64,000 nt of DNA, taken from assembly GCA_020721805.1 (NCBI GenBank), contig DYMB01000001.1, forward strand, positions 310,487-374,486, read 5' to 3'. A program made the position numbers and the translations under genes. The notes beneath the pieces are model-generated. The model made no database searches. It was not told the DNA's origin and saw nothing but the letters and a program-made list of their open reading frames with translations. Origin of the DNA: Acetofilamentum sp. (GTDB taxonomy: Bacteria > Hydrothermota > 32-111). Below are positions 17,508 through 27,762 of this stretch, one piece after another. Within the stretch, counting starts at the first letter, position 1. Every line of letters begins with the position of its first letter.

Positions 17508-18333
17508 GAAGTATCTTTTCCCTAAATTCAAAGATAATAATGTGAGAAAAAGCCTTGGTGGAAAAAGATATATGCATACTGTTTGTGAGGAAGCTAAATG
17601 CCCTAACAGGGGATTATGTTTTTCCAAAGGAACAGCAACCTTTCTGATCATGGGTGATATATGCACAAGAAACTGTTCATTCTGCGCTATAAAAAAGGGT
17701 TTTCCCTTACCGCTTGATGAAAGGGAGATATTTGAAATAGAGGATACGATAAGGGAATTATCTCTTTCATATGTTGTTATAACTTCTGTAACGAGAGATG
17801 ATCTGGAAGATGGTGGAGCGGCATACTTTGATAGGATAATAAAAGAGTTAAAGAAAAGTTTTGGCGATCTAAAAATAGAAATACTTGTTCCAGATTTTAA
17901 AAAGGATCTCAAAAATCTAAACAACCTTGATTTTTCGTATATAGATGTTTTCAATCATAATCTTGAAACGGTAAAGGAACTTTATCCTGTTGTAAGAAAA
18001 GGTGCTTCTTACGATTTCTCTTTAAAGATGCTCTCTTTTGTTAAAGGCAAAAAAATAAAAACAAAAAGTGGAATAATGGTTGGACTTGGAGAAACTTATC
18101 AACAGATATCTGAACTTTTTTATGATCTTAATAGTGTTGGCATAGATATACTAACCATAGGACAATATATTTCCCCATCCATAAACCATCATAAAGTAAT
18201 GAAATATTATTCTGAGGAAGAGTTCAAAGAATTAAAAGGGATGGCTATGAAAGCGGGGATAAAACACGTGGTTTCTGGAATTTTTGTCAGATCGAGTTTT
18301 GAAGCATTTGAAACTTTTAAGAGGGCTATATGA
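17485..18333 (+). CDS. lipA: Lipoyl synthase
   Basis: Radical SAM enzyme that inserts two sulfurs into octanoyl-lipoyl domains. Both clusters are visible: the auxiliary-cluster motif [12 protein letters not shown] and the SAM-cluster motif [37 protein letters not shown] and the C-terminal VRSSFEAFE (the Ser that ligates the auxiliary cluster) are also present. The 282-residue length is normal. It overlaps panD upstream and an Fe-S carrier ATPase downstream (ATGA). Confidence 0.97.
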   Translation: MSLPEEYRKYLFPKFKDNNVRKSLGGKRYMHTVCEEAKCPNRGLCFSKGTATFLIMGDICTRNCSFCAIKKGFPLPLDEREIFEIEDTIRELSLSYVVITSVTRDDLEDGGAAYFDRIIKELKKSFGDLKIEILVPDFKKDLKNLNNLDFSYIDVFNHNLETVKELYPVVRKGASYDFSLKMLSFVKGKKIKTKSGIMVGLGETYQQISELFYDLNSVGIDILTIGQYISPSINHHKVMKYYSEEEFKELKGMAMKAGIKHVVSGIFVRSSFEAFETFKRAI

Positions 18334-19103
18334 TAGAGGAAAAGACTTCAGTTATACTTTTTTTGGGTAACAAAGGTGGAATAGGAAAATCTACAATTTT
18401 AGCCAACATTTCATATTTTTTCGCAACTCACTATAATAAAAAGATTGGTATAATAGATATGGATTTTTATAATCCAGATCTGCCATCGATTTTTGGTGTA
18501 GATAACAGGAAGATGGGAATCCAGAATAAAAAAATGATACCTGTAAAAGTGTTATCCAACCTTTTTTTAGCATCCTATGGTTTCTTTTTGACAGATAAAA
18601 AACTTCCAGTCATACTTCGTGGATTTCAGGAAAAAATTATAACAGAACAGTTTGTAAACGATATAGATTGGAATGGATTCGACTATATTTTTGTTGATTT
18701 TCCAGTCAGTTTTTCAGATGGTGGATTGACCCTGATAGAAAAATTGAAGAAAATAGATGGGGCCGTTATAGTAACAAGTAGTCAGGATATAACTCTTATA
18801 GATACCGAAAGGTCGATAATATTTGCGAATCAAAATAGTATTCCAATAATTGGAGTTGTTGAAAATATGAGCAGTCTTGTATGCCCGATCTGTAAAAACA
18901 GTATTGAACTTTACAAAAGGGAGAGTTTGGAAAGTTTGCTTTCGATATACAAGGTAAAAATTCTTTGTAAAATTCCATTCGATAGAAATCTTCTCGTATC
19001 GGTTGATATGGGTATACCATTTATAGAAAAATTTAAAAATTCAGAACTCATAGAACATTTTAAAACTATAGGAGACGAGATCGTAAAAAGGATCGGCGGG
19101 TGA
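18330..19103 (+). CDS. Mrp/ApbC-type P-loop ATPase, probable Fe-S cluster carrier
   Basis: A MinD/Mrp superfamily ATPase of 257 residues. It has the deviant Walker A motif GNKGGIGKST, a switch region IGIIDMDFYNPDLPSIFG, Walker B-like FVDFPVSFSD and the Mrp/NBP35 signature GVVENMSSLVCPICKN, whose CxxC binds the transferable [4Fe-4S] cluster in the dimer. A ParA/MinD role is less likely because of that CxxC and the absence of partition or division neighbours. It overlaps lipA by ATGA, which suggests service to LipA, an enzyme that consumes its auxiliary cluster; this link is inferred. Confidence 0.85.
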   Translation: MIEEKTSVILFLGNKGGIGKSTILANISYFFATHYNKKIGIIDMDFYNPDLPSIFGVDNRKMGIQNKKMIPVKVLSNLFLASYGFFLTDKKLPVILRGFQEKIITEQFVNDIDWNGFDYIFVDFPVSFSDGGLTLIEKLKKIDGAVIVTSSQDITLIDTERSIIFANQNSIPIIGVVENMSSLVCPICKNSIELYKRESLESLLSIYKVKILCKIPFDRNLLVSVDMGIPFIEKFKNSELIEHFKTIGDEIVKRIGG

Positions 19104-19846
19104 AAAAATTTTTTATTTCACAGATATTTTTTAAAAACTCTTTAGATGATCCCATAATATCGTTAAAAAAAATTGTAGGCTTGGAATTAAGAGGGGATGA
19201 TATTATAAGGGATTTTGATAGTTTAAACTTCGAAGTTTTTAAAAATTTAAAAAAAGAGATTATTATTCATTCTTCGATTGAAAATGTGAATATAGAGTCT
19301 TTAAATGAATGGGAAAGGGTGAAATCCGTAAGAGAGGTTGAAAAATCTATTCCTATATCAAACCATTTTAATGCAAAATATTTGATAGTTCATCCTTCAG
19401 GTAAAGTTGTAAATGAAAATAGAAAAAAGGCTCTTGAAAATTCATTGAAATCTTTAAACGAGATAAAAGAATTCGCAAAACTTTTTGAAGTTCAGATTCT
19501 TGTTGAGAATCTGCCTTTTTCATATCTTGCTGACAGTTTTAGTGAAATGAAAATATTTGTTGATAACGGTTTTGACATCTGTTTTGATCTTGGGCATTCG
19601 ATTTTAACCTGTGACGATTTTTTGAATTTGGTAAAGAGTTTGAAGGATAAAATAAAAATTCTCCATTTTCATTCAAACGACAAAAAGAACGATCTACATC
19701 TTTTCAGGAAAGAGGATTTTAAATTATATGAAAATGTTTTAAAACTTATCGATGAGGAAACCATTGTTGTATTCGAATTCAAGGATGAAAAGGAGAACAG
19801 AAAAAATATGATGGAGTTTTTGAATGAATATACCGATAAAGAGTGA
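19100..19846 (+). CDS. Xylose isomerase-like TIM-barrel protein
   Basis: A 248-residue protein of the AP-endonuclease-2/sugar-phosphate isomerase superfamily. Typical barrel-strand ends are visible: YLIVHPSGK, ILVENLPFSYLAD, DICFDLGHSIL (Asp/His metal ligands), ILHFHSNDKKNDLHL and VVFEFKDE. These are consistent with a divalent-metal site, but the substrate cannot be told. It starts at GTG 19100, overlapping the preceding stop (GTGA), with AAGGA upstream, and overlaps map by 23 nt. Confidence 0.75.
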   Translation: MKKFFISQIFFKNSLDDPIISLKKIVGLELRGDDIIRDFDSLNFEVFKNLKKEIIIHSSIENVNIESLNEWERVKSVREVEKSIPISNHFNAKYLIVHPSGKVVNENRKKALENSLKSLNEIKEFAKLFEVQILVENLPFSYLADSFSEMKIFVDNGFDICFDLGHSILTCDDFLNLVKSLKDKIKILHFHSNDKKNDLHLFRKEDFKLYENVLKLIDEETIVVFEFKDEKENRKNMMEFLNEYTDKE

Positions 19847-20588
19847 TAAAGAAATAGATTTGATGAGAGCCTCAGGTAAAATACTTGGAGAAATACTTTT
19901 AGAGGCTTCTGAATTTGTTAAAGATGGTATGACAACATATGATGTCGAGATGTTTATAAGGAAACTTTTGAAAAAGAATAATGTTAAATCACCTTTTCTT
20001 GGATATAAAAATTATCCAGCGGTTAGTTGTATCTCTGTAAATGAAGTTATTGTTCATGGTATCCCTTCTGACCGTGTAATAAAAAATGGTGATATAGTTT
20101 CGATAGATCTTGGTGTTATCCATAGAGGATACATAACAGATGCTGCAAGGACGATAACCGTTGGAAAAGTTTCAGATGAAGCTTTAAAACTTGTTGAGAT
20201 AACAAGAAAATCTTTTTTTGAAGGTGCAAGGATGGCTGTGGAAGGAAACCATCTTTATGATATATCTTTTATGATCCAGAAGACCGTTGAAGCCAATAAT
20301 TTTTCACTTGTCAGAGATTTTGTCAGCCATGGTGTTGGAAGAAGTTTACATGAGGAACCATTTTTCCAAAATTTTGGAAAGATGGGAACAGGACCAATTT
20401 TGAAAAAGGGTATGTGTGTTGCCATAGAACCGATGGTGAATCAGGGTTCATATAGGGTAAGGATTCTTGATGATGGTTGGACCGCTGTAACTGCTGATGG
20501 TAAACTCTCAGCCCATTATGAAAACACTGTTCTTGTTTTGAAGGATAGATTTGAAATTTTAACCGAAAATTATAAAAAGGAGTTTTAA
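19824..20588 (+). CDS. map: Methionine aminopeptidase, type I
   Basis: Removes the initiator methionine from nascent proteins. The 254-residue protein has all five metal ligands: Asp in SIDLGVIHRGY, Asp in YITDAARTI, His in SHGVGRSLHEEP, Glu in AIEPMVNQG and Glu in HYENTVLVL. It has no N-terminal zinc finger. In many bacteria map lies between adk and infA; here that site is empty and map sits 25 kb away in the panD-lipA run. Confidence 0.97.
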   Translation: MNIPIKSDKEIDLMRASGKILGEILLEASEFVKDGMTTYDVEMFIRKLLKKNNVKSPFLGYKNYPAVSCISVNEVIVHGIPSDRVIKNGDIVSIDLGVIHRGYITDAARTITVGKVSDEALKLVEITRKSFFEGARMAVEGNHLYDISFMIQKTVEANNFSLVRDFVSHGVGRSLHEEPFFQNFGKMGTGPILKKGMCVAIEPMVNQGSYRVRILDDGWTAVTADGKLSAHYENTVLVLKDRFEILTENYKKEF

Positions 20589-21950
20589 ATGAAAAAGGAT
20601 CTTGTTTTTGAAAAGACAAACCTCTGGACAAAATATGAGGGAAAAGACAGAGATAAAGTTTTCGATTACGCATCTGATTATATGGAATTTTTAAAAAATT
20701 CAAAAACTGAAAGGTTAACTTTAAAATACTTAAAAAATCTTTCTATTAAAAAAGATTTTTCAGAGGATGGAAGAAAAAAATTTTTTATCGTTAATAAAAA
20801 CAAGAATATAGCTTTCATAAAGATTGGAAAAATTTCCCCACTTGAAGGAATAAAACTCATAGGAAGTCATTCCGATTCACCAAGGATAGATCTTAAACAG
20901 AATCCCTTGTATGAAAAAGATGGTATTGCGCATTTTAAGACACATTATTATGGTGGAATAAAAAAATATCATTACCTTTCAAGGCCTCTTTCATTATATG
21001 GAGTAATTTTTACAAAGGATAATAGGGAGATTGAAATAATGATCGGAGATAATGATAACGATCCAGTTTTTACGATCAACGATCTTTTACCTCATCTTTC
21101 AAGAACTCAATATGAAAAGAGTCTAAAGGACGCTTTCGAGGGAGAAAAGTTGAATATAATAGTTGGTTCTATACCTTTAAAAGATGAAAAGGAGAATTCG
21201 GTAAAAAAAATGATTTTAAAAATATTGAATGAAAAATATGGTATAATTGAAGAAGATTTTGTCTCCGCCGAACTCGAAATCGTTCCACAGGGAAGTGTTT
21301 TTGATATTGGTTTTGACAGATCTCTTGTAGGTGGTTATGGGCACGATGATAGAGTATGTGCTTTCAGTTCAACAACTGCACTATTCGAATCAAACAATAA
21401 ACATACTGTCTGTTCGATTCTCTTCGATAAAGAAGAGGTTGGTTCCACTGGTGCAACAGGGGCAAGATCTCTCTTTTTGGAAGATATTATAATAGAGATT
21501 CTGAAAAGAGAAAAGATTGAACCGACATATGAAAATTTAAGAAAAGTTCTAAAAAATTCTGATTTTATATCCGCTGATGTTTCTGCAGGTATAGATCCCG
21601 ATTTTCCTGAAGTTCATGAACAACAAAATGGTGCTAAGATCGGATATGGAACAGTTGTAACAAAATTCACAGGTTCCGCTGGAAAATCTGGTGCTAACGA
21701 TGCAAACGCAGAGTATGTTTCGAAGATAAGGAAAATACTATCTGAAAATAATGTTTCATGGCAGGCGGCTGAGTTAGGGAAGGTAGATGCTGGAGGAGGA
21801 GGGACCATAGCAGCGTTTCTTGCTTTTTTCAATTCAAACGTTATAGATTGTGGTCCAGCTGTTCTTTCAATGCATTCTCCTTTTGAAATTGTTTCGAAAG
21901 TCGATCTTTATGAAACTTTTAAAGCGTATAAAGCCTTTTTTGAAAATTGA
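20589..21950 (+). CDS. M18 family aminopeptidase
   Basis: A zinc aminopeptidase of 453 residues. Conserved metal-site segments are IGSHSDSPRIDLK, GYGHDDRVCAF, FDKEEVGSTGATGA, SADVSAGIDPDFPE and the C-terminal MHSPFEIVSKVD with its His ligand. It starts immediately after map, behind AAAAGGAG. The adjacency of two peptidases suggests a role in peptide turnover. Confidence 0.93.
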   Translation: MKKDLVFEKTNLWTKYEGKDRDKVFDYASDYMEFLKNSKTERLTLKYLKNLSIKKDFSEDGRKKFFIVNKNKNIAFIKIGKISPLEGIKLIGSHSDSPRIDLKQNPLYEKDGIAHFKTHYYGGIKKYHYLSRPLSLYGVIFTKDNREIEIMIGDNDNDPVFTINDLLPHLSRTQYEKSLKDAFEGEKLNIIVGSIPLKDEKENSVKKMILKILNEKYGIIEEDFVSAELEIVPQGSVFDIGFDRSLVGGYGHDDRVCAFSSTTALFESNNKHTVCSILFDKEEVGSTGATGARSLFLEDIIIEILKREKIEPTYENLRKVLKNSDFISADVSAGIDPDFPEVHEQQNGAKIGYGTVVTKFTGSAGKSGANDANAEYVSKIRKILSENNVSWQAAELGKVDAGGGGTIAAFLAFFNSNVIDCGPAVLSMHSPFEIVSKVDLYETFKAYKAFFEN

Positions 21951-21962
21951 TTATTAAATTTT

Positions 21963-21981
21963 TTATTGATTTTATCAATAA
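21963..21981. promoter_or_regulatory. 8-bp inverted repeat and -10 box ahead of the polysaccharide cluster
   Basis: TTATTGAT-TTT-ATCAATAA is a perfect 8-bp inverted repeat between the M18 gene and the SLBB gene, directly followed by a consensus TATAAT at 21984-21989. No -35 at the correct spacing was found other than sequence inside the repeat, so an activator or repressor operator is plausible. A weak transcript-end hairpin is the alternative. Confidence 0.4.
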
Positions 21982-22019
21982 TTTATAATAAAATAATTTA
22001 TTTAGAAAAAGGAGAAATA

Positions 22020-22475
22020 ATGAAAAGGTTCGCTTCAATGATTTTTTTTATGATCTTTTCTTTATCCATATTTTCACAGGAAACTATCAAGAATGATTAT
22101 TTTTCATATGATGAACAACAAAAATATCTTTTGATAAGGGTAAATATATGGGGTTATGTTAACAATCCTATGTCAACACTTGTTCCTGATGGAACGGATC
22201 TTATTACAGCAATATCCTATGCAGGTGGTCCCAAAGAAAATGCAAACTTAAATTCTGTTGTGATAATACATTCGGATGGAACAAGACAGATATGCGATCT
22301 TGCAAAATATAAAAATGAAAATTCAAGAAATCATAATCCAATTTTAAAGCCTGGGGATACCGTAAGGGTTGGAGGTGATTTTTTGTATCATTTCACGCGT
22401 TATATGAGAGACCTTTACAATATAGCTGTAATCGCAAACATAGCGTATCTAATTTACATAAACCTAACCAAATAA
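22020..22475 (+). CDS. Small exported SLBB-domain protein, polysaccharide export type
   Basis: A signal peptide (residues 1-20) is followed by a single SLBB-like domain (about 38-118; VNIWGYVNNPMSTLVPDGTD, ISYAGGPKENANLN, LKPGDTVRVG) and one C-terminal membrane segment (about 133-150). Wza-type export proteins normally have a Poly_export domain before SLBB; it is missing here, so this is a reduced form or an accessory. I chose ATG 22020 (AAAGGAG before it) rather than 21966. It is first in the polysaccharide cluster, 10 nt before the Wzc-type kinase. Confidence 0.8.
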   Translation: MKRFASMIFFMIFSLSIFSQETIKNDYFSYDEQQKYLLIRVNIWGYVNNPMSTLVPDGTDLITAISYAGGPKENANLNSVVIIHSDGTRQICDLAKYKNENSRNHNPILKPGDTVRVGGDFLYHFTRYMRDLYNIAVIANIAYLIYINLTK

Positions 22476-22485
22476 AGGGGTTTTT

Positions 22486-24654
22486 ATGCTTGAGGATCTT
22501 CAGGAACAGGAGAAACTGACTTTAAGTGATTTTATCAACATCCTTTTAAAATACAGATATTTGATTTCGATTATAATAGTTTCCATTTTTATTTTATCTT
22601 TAACTTTAACATATCTTGAAAAACCCAAATATGTTGCAAAGACCGTTTTAATATTTGAAAGGGTGAATACAGGTTCCACATTTTTCCCTGTAACCGATCC
22701 TCTTGGAATGGTAGCTTTATTGAACAATCAGACACAGATTTTAAAATCAAGAACCTTGATGGAAAGAGTTAACAGATCTTTAAAAGAGGATACCATACTC
22801 TTAAATAGAGGTTATCATAAAGTTACAGCCTCAAGACAGAATCTTTCTATCAACAAATTGCAGGATACCTACATAATTGAGGTGAGCTATAAAAGTACCG
22901 ATAAGTTTTTGGCTGCATATATAACTAATAAAATCGCAAGTGAATATTATAGAATGAATCTTGATGCTATGAGGGTTACAGTTTCTCAGGTAAGAATCTT
23001 TTTGGAAGAGCAACTTAAGAAGATGGAAGACGAGTTGAACAAATCTGAGATACTTTTAAGAGATTACAAGAAGGAAAATAAAATTTCAAACCTTGAAAGC
23101 GAAACAAAGATACTGATAGATCAATTTTCACAATTCGAATCGGAACATAAAGAGATCTTACTTAACATAGATTCATATTCAAAACAGAAAGAATATTTTC
23201 TAAAGGAACTTGATCAAACTCAAAAAAATTTGATAGAAAATTTTACTTCCAACAGAACGGCTTTAATGGAAAACATTTTATCTGAAATCTCGAAACTTGA
23301 AATTGAAAAAGCTTATTATATTTCACAGGGATATTCAAACCAGCATCCCAAAATAATCCAGATAGATAACAAAATTGGAAATTTAAAGAATCAGTTGAAA
23401 GAAGAAACCGATAAGTCTTTCAAAAATAAACTCGTTCAAAAGGATCCTTTAAAATATTCAGGTGATATAATAGATAAGATACTTGAATTGGATAATGATA
23501 TCGCTTTTCTTGAAGCAAAATCTGAAGCCTTAAGAAGTCTTATAAATGTTTACAATAAAAAATTGGAAACTATTCCAGATCAGAATATTCAACTTGTTCG
23601 TCTTGAAAGAAACGCTAAGGTTAACGAAGATATTTACCTTATGCTTAAAAGGAGATATGAGGAAGCTAAACTTCAAGAAGTCGCTGAAGTTGGTAATGTT
23701 TCAATTATAGATACCGCTGTTGTACCAAGTATACCTGTTAGTCCCAAGAAAGGGAAAAATTTAATATTGGGACTTATGCTTGGAATCTTCTTTGGAATAA
23801 CTGTTGCTTTTGTTCTCTTCTTTTTAGATGAATCAATTAGAACAACTGAGGAGATAGAACATTATACCGGTGAGCAGATTCTTGGAATAATAAACTATAT
23901 AAGTAATGGTAAATTAAAAGACAAAAAAGGAACAAAAAACATATCTGAAAATGAGGTGATAGATAGGATAAGAAAGAAGTTGATAATAAATATGGAGCCA
24001 CATGCACCTATAGCCGAGGCTTATAGAAGTATAAGAACCCAGATAAAATACAGAAGTAAGGATGCGGAAAAACTTGTATTCGTTTTTACATCTTCAATCC
24101 CTGGAGAAGGTAAATCAACGACCATATCGAATCTTGGTATAACCATAGCAAATCTTGGGAAAAAGGTTATGCTCATAGATGCGGATATGAGAAAGCCAGT
24201 TATACATAAGATATTCAATGTCAAAAATGGAATAGGACTCGCTCACTATATAAATGGTAAGGCTTCTTTTAAAGATATATTAAGAAATACTGAAATTGAA
24301 AATCTTGATGTGATAACTTATGGAACAAAGCCTATAAATCCCTCAGAGTTACTTGAAGACGAAAAGATGAACGAGTTGCTGGAAGAGTGTAAAAAGTATT
24401 ATGAATATGTCCTTATAGATACTCCACCAGTGAATGTTGTAACCGATCCGATAGTTTTAGCGAACTATGCTGATAAACTTTTATGGGTTGTTTCTCCGGG
24501 TAAGGTTAAGAGGAAAGATTTGAGGCATGCAAAAAAATTGCTTATTCCAGTTAAAAGAAAGATACTCGGCATTATTGTTAACAGTGCGAAAACTGAAGTT
24601 TCCACTTATTATTCCGTATATTATAAAAAATATTATGGAGAAGGTGAATTATGA
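22486..24654 (+). CDS. Wzc-type polysaccharide co-polymerase with BY-kinase domain
   Basis: Inner-membrane chain-length regulator and tyrosine autokinase (722 residues). A Wzz domain lies between two membrane segments (about 24-42 and 427-447), with a long periplasmic coiled coil between. The cytoplasmic BY-kinase has Walker [12 protein letters not shown], Walker A' LIDADMRKP, Walker B VLIDTPP and a C-terminal tyrosine cluster ([15 protein letters not shown]), whose phosphorylation cycles with polymer assembly in the family. It overlaps gmd by ATGA. Confidence 0.93.
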   Translation: MLEDLQEQEKLTLSDFINILLKYRYLISIIIVSIFILSLTLTYLEKPKYVAKTVLIFERVNTGSTFFPVTDPLGMVALLNNQTQILKSRTLMERVNRSLKEDTILLNRGYHKVTASRQNLSINKLQDTYIIEVSYKSTDKFLAAYITNKIASEYYRMNLDAMRVTVSQVRIFLEEQLKKMEDELNKSEILLRDYKKENKISNLESETKILIDQFSQFESEHKEILLNIDSYSKQKEYFLKELDQTQKNLIENFTSNRTALMENILSEISKLEIEKAYYISQGYSNQHPKIIQIDNKIGNLKNQLKEETDKSFKNKLVQKDPLKYSGDIIDKILELDNDIAFLEAKSEALRSLINVYNKKLETIPDQNIQLVRLERNAKVNEDIYLMLKRRYEEAKLQEVAEVGNVSIIDTAVVPSIPVSPKKGKNLILGLMLGIFFGITVAFVLFFLDESIRTTEEIEHYTGEQILGIINYISNGKLKDKKGTKNISENEVIDRIRKKLIINMEPHAPIAEAYRSIRTQIKYRSKDAEKLVFVFTSSIPGEGKSTTISNLGITIANLGKKVMLIDADMRKPVIHKIFNVKNGIGLAHYINGKASFKDILRNTEIENLDVITYGTKPINPSELLEDEKMNELLEECKKYYEYVLIDTPPVNVVTDPIVLANYADKLLWVVSPGKVKRKDLRHAKKLLIPVKRKILGIIVNSAKTEVSTYYSVYYKKYYGEGEL

Positions 24655-25616
24655 AGAAAGTTATTATCACTGGAATAACCGGACAGGATGGGTCATACCT
24701 TGCTGAATTTTTATTATCAAAAAATTATAGGGTCTATGGGATGGTTCGTAGATCCTCAACTGAAAATTTTGAAAGGATTGAACATATAAAAGATAAAATA
24801 GAGTTTTATCATGCGGATCTTCTCGATTTCTCTTCACTCGTTGAAATGATCGATGAGATAAGGCCTGATGAAGTTTACAATCTTGCAGCGCAATCTTTTG
24901 TTCCTACTTCATGGAAACAACCTATTTTAACTGGAGAATTTACAGCACTCGGTGTAACAAGGATCCTTGAAGCGATAAAACTTATAGATAAAAAAATAAA
25001 ATTTTATCAGGCATCGTCGAGTGAAATGTTTGGAAAAGTTCTGGAGATCCCTCAGAAGGAAACCACTCCATTTTATCCGAGATCACCCTATGGAGTTTCA
25101 AAAGTTTATGGTCATTTTATTACCGTGAATTACAGAGAGAGTTATGATATATTTGCCTGTTCAGGTATACTTTTCAACCATGAAAGTCCAAGAAGAGGTA
25201 GAGAGTTTGTAACCAGAAAGATAACAGAAGGTGTTGCAAAGATAAAACTTGGAATGACGGATAAACTTTATCTTGGAAATCTTGATGCTAAAAGAGATTG
25301 GGGGTATGCTGGAGATTATGTGAAGGCGATGTATCTGATGCTTCAGCAGGAAAAAGCTTCAGATTATGTTATAGCGACCGGAGAGACACACAGCGTAAAA
25401 GAGTTCGTTCAACTAGCTTTTGAAAGGGTTAGCCTTGATTACAAAGATTTTGTTGTTATCGATAAAACACTTTTTAGACCCGCAGAGGTGGATCAACTCG
25501 TTGGTGATTATTCAAAAGCAAAGAGGATCCTTGGTTGGGAACCAACCGTAAGTTTTAAAGAACTTGTAAATATGATGGTTGATAGTGATTTAGAAAAGTT
25601 AAAGAATAATGGTTGA
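24651..25616 (+). CDS. gmd: GDP-mannose 4,6-dehydratase
   Basis: Extended SDR enzyme that makes GDP-4-keto-6-deoxy-D-mannose, precursor of GDP-fucose, GDP-rhamnose or GDP-perosamine. The 321-residue protein shows [15 protein letters not shown], the catalytic SSSEMFG and YGVSKVYGH (Tyr-x3-Lys), [17 protein letters not shown] and [17 protein letters not shown]. No reductase, epimerase or aminotransferase to finish the sugar is encoded in this cluster. It overlaps both neighbours by a few nt. Confidence 0.94.
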   Translation: MKKVIITGITGQDGSYLAEFLLSKNYRVYGMVRRSSTENFERIEHIKDKIEFYHADLLDFSSLVEMIDEIRPDEVYNLAAQSFVPTSWKQPILTGEFTALGVTRILEAIKLIDKKIKFYQASSSEMFGKVLEIPQKETTPFYPRSPYGVSKVYGHFITVNYRESYDIFACSGILFNHESPRRGREFVTRKITEGVAKIKLGMTDKLYLGNLDAKRDWGYAGDYVKAMYLMLQQEKASDYVIATGETHSVKEFVQLAFERVSLDYKDFVVIDKTLFRPAEVDQLVGDYSKAKRILGWEPTVSFKELVNMMVDSDLEKLKNNG

Positions 25617-27157
25617 TGAAAAAAGAAATTGCAATAGAATACGCGGTCAAAAACACTCTTTTCCTTTATATAGGGAATCTTTTTGTTTCACTCGCTAATC
25701 TCATAATTTCCATCTACATAATAAGAAAACTTTCAATATCCGAATTTGGATTATACAGTTTCATACTCGGTTCATTCTTTTTCGTTCAGATCTTTTCACT
25801 TTCAAGTATATCAACCATACTAAACAGGTTCATCCCCGAACTCGTTGAAAAGCAGAGATACATCATTTTTAAGAGGCTACTTGAATATTCTTTCATAATA
25901 GTTTTCATTTCACTTTTACTTATTTCTTTAATTTTTGTTTTATTTTCCAAAAGTTTTTCTACATTTTTTAATTTGCCAGATATATTACTTTATAAAAATC
26001 AGATCATCTTTTTTCTTTTCGGTCATATATTGCTTCTTTATGTAAGGGCGATCTCATCTTCCACACTGTTGCAGAAAGAGACGGCCTTGATGAATATTAT
26101 TGCATCGATTTTTAGAGTTTCAGTCTATGGAATTTTTATCTTCAACATAAATTTAAAAAAGATTTTTTTGATAGAAAGTTTTACCAGTCTTTTCAACGCA
26201 TCGATAATATATATATTTGTTATTTTAAAATTTATCAAAAACAATTTAAAAAATGAATCCAAAAATAAAATTGAAAATTTCAGAAAAAGAATCATAAGAT
26301 ATGGTCTACTTTCCTTCTTCAACGAGGTTGGAGCGGGAATGATAAGCAAGGCAACCAGTTATTATGTCATATCTTCAATGTCAAATTCAGTGGAACTCGG
26401 AAAATATTCTTTCGCATACAAGATAAACGATCTTTTTATGAAAATATTTCCAATAGATCAGATCGCAAATGTTTTAAAGCCTATTTTTTTTATGAAATAT
26501 GTTGATAGAAAAGATGATTTAGAGTATATAAACAGAATGTATGTTTTTCTTTATAAATTTTTTTTCTGGGTTTTTGCTTTTTTATGTTTTTATTTCATTT
26601 CAGTTTCCGATCTTGTCATAAGGTTCGTTTTTGATCCCAAATACATCGACTCAAAGAAGATTACCGATGTGATTTTTATGTTTACACTTTTCAATTCTTT
26701 TCAGGTCCCTTTGGGTTTTGTTGTCCTATCACTTGAAAAACTTGAGATAAACCTTATAAGTAAAATCTCTTTGATATTAAATATTTTGGGTTCTATAATG
26801 GTCATCAAATATTTTGGAATACTTGGTGTTGCATTTATTCTCGGTTTTTCTATCCTTTTAAAAAATTTAATAATATTGTTTCTCTTAAGAAAAAATATAG
26901 TGCTTTCCTTTCCGTTCAAATCACTTTTCAGAACAATTATAATTTCATTATCATTATTTTCTTTAGTTTCCTTAGCAAAGAGCATTTTTATTTTTGATTC
27001 AGCTTTGAAAGCTTATATTTTTATACTTTTAAGCTCTTCTGCTGGAGTTTTTATCTATTTTATTCTTTCAAAACTTATTCAACCTTTTGAAATAGAAGAA
27101 AAAAATATAATAAATCAAATGTTTAAAAAAATAAGATTATCATTTGTGAAATTATGA
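25616..27157 (+). CDS. Wzx-type oligosaccharide flippase
   Basis: A 513-residue membrane protein of the MATE/MOP superfamily with about 12-14 spans. The N-terminal half carries the RfbX/Wzx-like KNTLFLYIGNLFVSLANLI and ISEFGLYSFILGSF. Such proteins flip lipid-linked repeat units across the inner membrane. The start is ATG 25616, sharing one base with the gmd stop (TGATG); the TTG at 25613 in the ORF track is less likely. The family call is strong, the substrate unknown. Confidence 0.88.
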   Translation: MKKEIAIEYAVKNTLFLYIGNLFVSLANLIISIYIIRKLSISEFGLYSFILGSFFFVQIFSLSSISTILNRFIPELVEKQRYIIFKRLLEYSFIIVFISLLLISLIFVLFSKSFSTFFNLPDILLYKNQIIFFLFGHILLLYVRAISSSTLLQKETALMNIIASIFRVSVYGIFIFNINLKKIFLIESFTSLFNASIIYIFVILKFIKNNLKNESKNKIENFRKRIIRYGLLSFFNEVGAGMISKATSYYVISSMSNSVELGKYSFAYKINDLFMKIFPIDQIANVLKPIFFMKYVDRKDDLEYINRMYVFLYKFFFWVFAFLCFYFISVSDLVIRFVFDPKYIDSKKITDVIFMFTLFNSFQVPLGFVVLSLEKLEINLISKISLILNILGSIMVIKYFGILGVAFILGFSILLKNLIILFLLRKNIVLSFPFKSLFRTIIISLSLFSLVSLAKSIFIFDSALKAYIFILLSSSAGVFIYFILSKLIQPFEIEEKNIINQMFKKIRLSFVKL

Positions 27158-27762
27158 TTCTTGCAAAAATCATTCAACATTTTATGAAATTAAAAAAATT
27201 TATTTTGTCAAGCCTGTATTCAAAATTTTTATTGAAAAGTAACGGTAAGGTTACCTACTATTCCACACCCTTTATTTCACATCCTCAAAATATTTTCATC
27301 GGTAAGGGTACAATAATATATAAGGATGTTACACTTTTTGCCTCAAAAGAAAAGAACTCTTTAACCGTTGGAGAAAACTGTATAATTCATCCTTATACCA
27401 TCATCAAAGTAACAAAAGGAAGAATAGTTATTGGAAACTATTCTTCTTTAAACAGTTTCTCTATGATCGTTTCAAATGGAGATATAACCATAGGAAACTT
27501 TGTTAGAATCGGTCCACAAACCCTTATAATTTCGTCAAATCATAATTATAAAAATACGGATATTACAATATATGAGCAGGGGGTTGATGGTAAAGGGATA
27601 GTTATCTCTGACAATGTATGGATAGGAAGTGGGGTAAAAATACTTGATGGCGTGAGGATTGGAAGCGGTTCGGTTATAGGTGCTGGTGCAGTTGTTACCA
27701 GAAATGTTCCCCAAAGGGTTTTGGTCGGTGGAGTTCCTGCTAAAATTATAAAGGAGATTTAG
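27154..27762 (+). CDS. Left-handed beta-helix (hexapeptide) acyltransferase
   Basis: A 202-residue acyltransferase of the maltose/galactoside acetyltransferase type. Hexapeptide repeats run from about residue 45 (IGKGTIIYKDVTLF) through IGNYSSLNSF and IGNFVRIGP to VWIGSGVKILDGVRIGSGSV, ending GGVPAKIIKEI. The catalytic His is in SSNHNYKN. It probably acetylates a sugar of the polymer. It overlaps the flippase gene by ATGA. Confidence 0.88.
   Translation: MILAKIIQHFMKLKKFILSSLYSKFLLKSNGKVTYYSTPFISHPQNIFIGKGTIIYKDVTLFASKEKNSLTVGENCIIHPYTIIKVTKGRIVIGNYSSLNSFSMIVSNGDITIGNFVRIGPQTLIISSNHNYKNTDITIYEQGVDGKGIVISDNVWIGSGVKILDGVRIGSGSVIGAGAVVTRNVPQRVLVGGVPAKIIKEI

Noticed and set aside
17370-17954. 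194-residue minus-strand ORF opposite panD-lipA
   Set aside because: No SD, no motif, and both genes on the plus strand are certain.
18330-19103. ParA/MinD partition or septum-site protein
   Set aside because: The VCPICKN Cys pair and ENMSS signature indicate the Mrp/NBP35 class, and no partner genes are near.
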